DNA from: Streptomyces venezuelae
GTDB taxonomy: Bacteria; Actinomycetota; Actinomycetes; Streptomycetales; Streptomycetaceae
Reading direction: 5' to 3'
Assembly: GCF_008642355.1 (NCBI RefSeq)
Contig: NZ_CP029193.1
Span: 1,140,001-1,204,000 of the forward strand
DNA length: 64,000 bases
Below the pieces are notes generated by a model. The model had not been told where the DNA came from and did no database searches. It saw only the letters and a list, made by a program, of their open reading frames with translations. The position numbers and the translations under genes were made by a program. Below are positions 63,250 through 64,000 of the stretch, piece by piece (position 1 is the stretch's first letter; every line of letters starts with the position of its first letter).

Positions 63250-63864
63250 GTGAGCGCAGCACGCACCGCGTTACGCGAGGGCAGAACCTCTTGGAAGAAG
63301 ACGGCCGCCATGGCCCTGCCGGCCGTCCTGGCCGTCGGTGTGATGGCCTCCGTGATGGCCGAGGGCGCGCTCGCCGCGTCCTTCGCGGTCTCCGGGACCA
63401 GCTTCCAGGTGTCCTCCGGGAAACTGACCAGCCAGGGCCTCTCCTCCTACGTGCAGACGGACCGGGACATCGACGGCAAGGGGCACCCGGTGGCGCTCCT
63501 CGGGATCGGTGACGCGACCCTCTCCGACATCTGCCAGGCCGCCGAGGTCAAGACGCCGGTGGGCACCGTCGTCTTCAAGCTGACCGCGGGCGGCGACGCG
63601 GGCAACGTCACCGCGAGCAACCTCATCATCGACGGCGAGGACCTGGTGGGCGACGCCCGCTTCGGCACCGCGCAGATCGGCCGGGACGCCTCGACGCTCG
63701 ACGAGGTGCCGGGCATCAAGGGCGAGAGGGGCAAGTTCGGACTGCAGGCCGGGGACATCACGGTCTCCGGGGTGAAGTCGCACGCCTGGTCGGCGACCGG
63801 CGGCAACTTCCGGCTCAAGGGCATGCGGGTCGACGTCAGCCTGGGCGGCAAGAAGTGCTTCTGA
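63250..63864 (+). CDS. DUF6230-family exported/membrane protein
   Basis: A 204-aa actinobacterial protein of the DUF6230 type. One N-terminal hydrophobic helix (AAMALPAVLAVGVMASVMAEGALA, residues ~19-42, as signal or anchor) is followed by a beta-rich extracellular domain with repeated Gly/Ser/Thr segments (ALLGIGDATLSDICQAAEVKTPVGTVVF split around DICQAAEVKTP). A C-terminal cysteine (KKCF) pairs with the internal DICQ cysteine for a likely disulphide. The GTG at 63250 has GGGAGGAAGACA upstream. In streptomycetes it is followed by a DUF6114 gene, as here. Function unknown; it is divergent from a TetR regulator that may control it. Confidence 0.85.
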   Translation: MSAARTALREGRTSWKKTAAMALPAVLAVGVMASVMAEGALAASFAVSGTSFQVSSGKLTSQGLSSYVQTDRDIDGKGHPVALLGIGDATLSDICQAAEVKTPVGTVVFKLTAGGDAGNVTASNLIIDGEDLVGDARFGTAQIGRDASTLDEVPGIKGERGKFGLQAGDITVSGVKSHAWSATGGNFRLKGMRVDVSLGGKKCF

Positions 63865-64000
63865 CCGGCGGCGGCAGAAGCGGCGTCAGACCGTTCCGCA
63901 CGGACGGCGGCGGCCGGCTCGACCGGCGGCTGCCGTGGCCCGACCAGCGCCGCGTCGTCCGCAGGTGGCGCCGGACCCGCCCGTTCTGGGCGGGCCTGCT
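63855..64000 (+). CDS. DUF6114-family membrane protein (5' end, partial)
   Basis: The start is inferred at GTG 63855, overlapping the DUF6230 stop by 10 bp. The frame reads to the window edge and ends RRWRRTRPFWAGL, the basic-Trp entry to the first membrane helix that is typical of DUF6114. An N-terminal leader of ~37 Arg/Gly/Asp-rich residues precedes it; no ATG/GTG/TTG alternative lies nearer. The rest of the gene is outside the window, so length and membrane topology cannot be checked. Confidence 0.6.
   Translation, partial: MLLTGGGRSGVRPFRTDGGGRLDRRLPWPDQRRVVRRWRRTRPFWAGL

Overview
The window is chromosomal DNA from a Streptomyces-type actinomycete. The evidence is very high GC, near-universal G/C in third codon positions, GTG/TTG starts, 4-base ATGA/GTGA gene overlaps, a complete sporulation-linked smeA-sffA pair, a conservon, mycothiol-dependent formaldehyde detoxification, a sigma-R promoter in front of rbpA, and a DasR-type site in front of a chitinase. 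No phage, insertion sequence, CRISPR array or tRNA was found. From memory, gene content and order around crr-ptsI, smeA-sffA, rbpA and ppm1 resemble a conserved S. coelicolor core region.

Left part (1-20 kb). The window opens in the 5' end of a 16S rRNA gene on the minus strand with its leader and promoters. Then come crr-ptsI (PTS phosphorelay), a hypothetical gene, acetoacetyl-CoA synthetase divergent from a GH31 glycosidase, a NUDIX hydrolase divergent from a secreted VanX-like D,D-dipeptidase, a DUF35/thiolase-like pair, glpF-glpK (glycerol uptake and phosphorylation), and a four-gene conservon (cvnA-B-C-D).

Centre (20-37 kb). Positions 20.8-29.7 kb read as a complete glycine-betaine catabolic island. 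A Rieske oxygenase with its own Rieske ferredoxin and reductase would demethylate betaine. A dimethylglycine oxidase/dehydrogenase and a monomeric sarcosine oxidase would continue to glycine. A mycothiol-dependent formaldehyde dehydrogenase would remove the formaldehyde, and an IclR protein is the likely regulator. Next, 29.6-36.9 kb holds a three-gene SMC/MukB-like operon: a 1554-aa ATPase plus two smaller subunits. A 33-codon ORF bridges the first two genes with 4-base overlaps on both sides. This looks like a Wadjet/MksBEF-type complex, but with Asn in place of the catalytic Walker B Glu and with no recognisable nuclease partner. It is the best candidate here for a poorly described system.

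Right part (37-64 kb). A GntR regulator is divergent from an MFS transporter-DUF1445-pxpABC operon (5-oxoproline use), with a perfect 17-bp palindrome inside the promoter spacer. Then follow HEAT-repeat and ankyrin genes, smeA-sffA (sporulation septum, DNA translocation), a MocR-type regulator (YczR-like) divergent from its YczE-like membrane partner, a glycerophosphodiesterase, a UMF1 transporter, rbpA, fxsA, ppm1 (polyprenol-phosphate mannose synthase), a YtcJ-type amidohydrolase, an Lrp regulator, a phosphotransferase-like gene, a His/Gln-rich protein, an acyl-CoA dehydrogenase, a secreted GH18 chitinase, a TetR regulator, and a DUF6230/DUF6114 pair cut by the window edge.

Functions are assigned from recognised motifs and family knowledge; no database search was run. 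Start codons were chosen from ribosome-binding sites and overlaps, and often lie inside a longer open frame.
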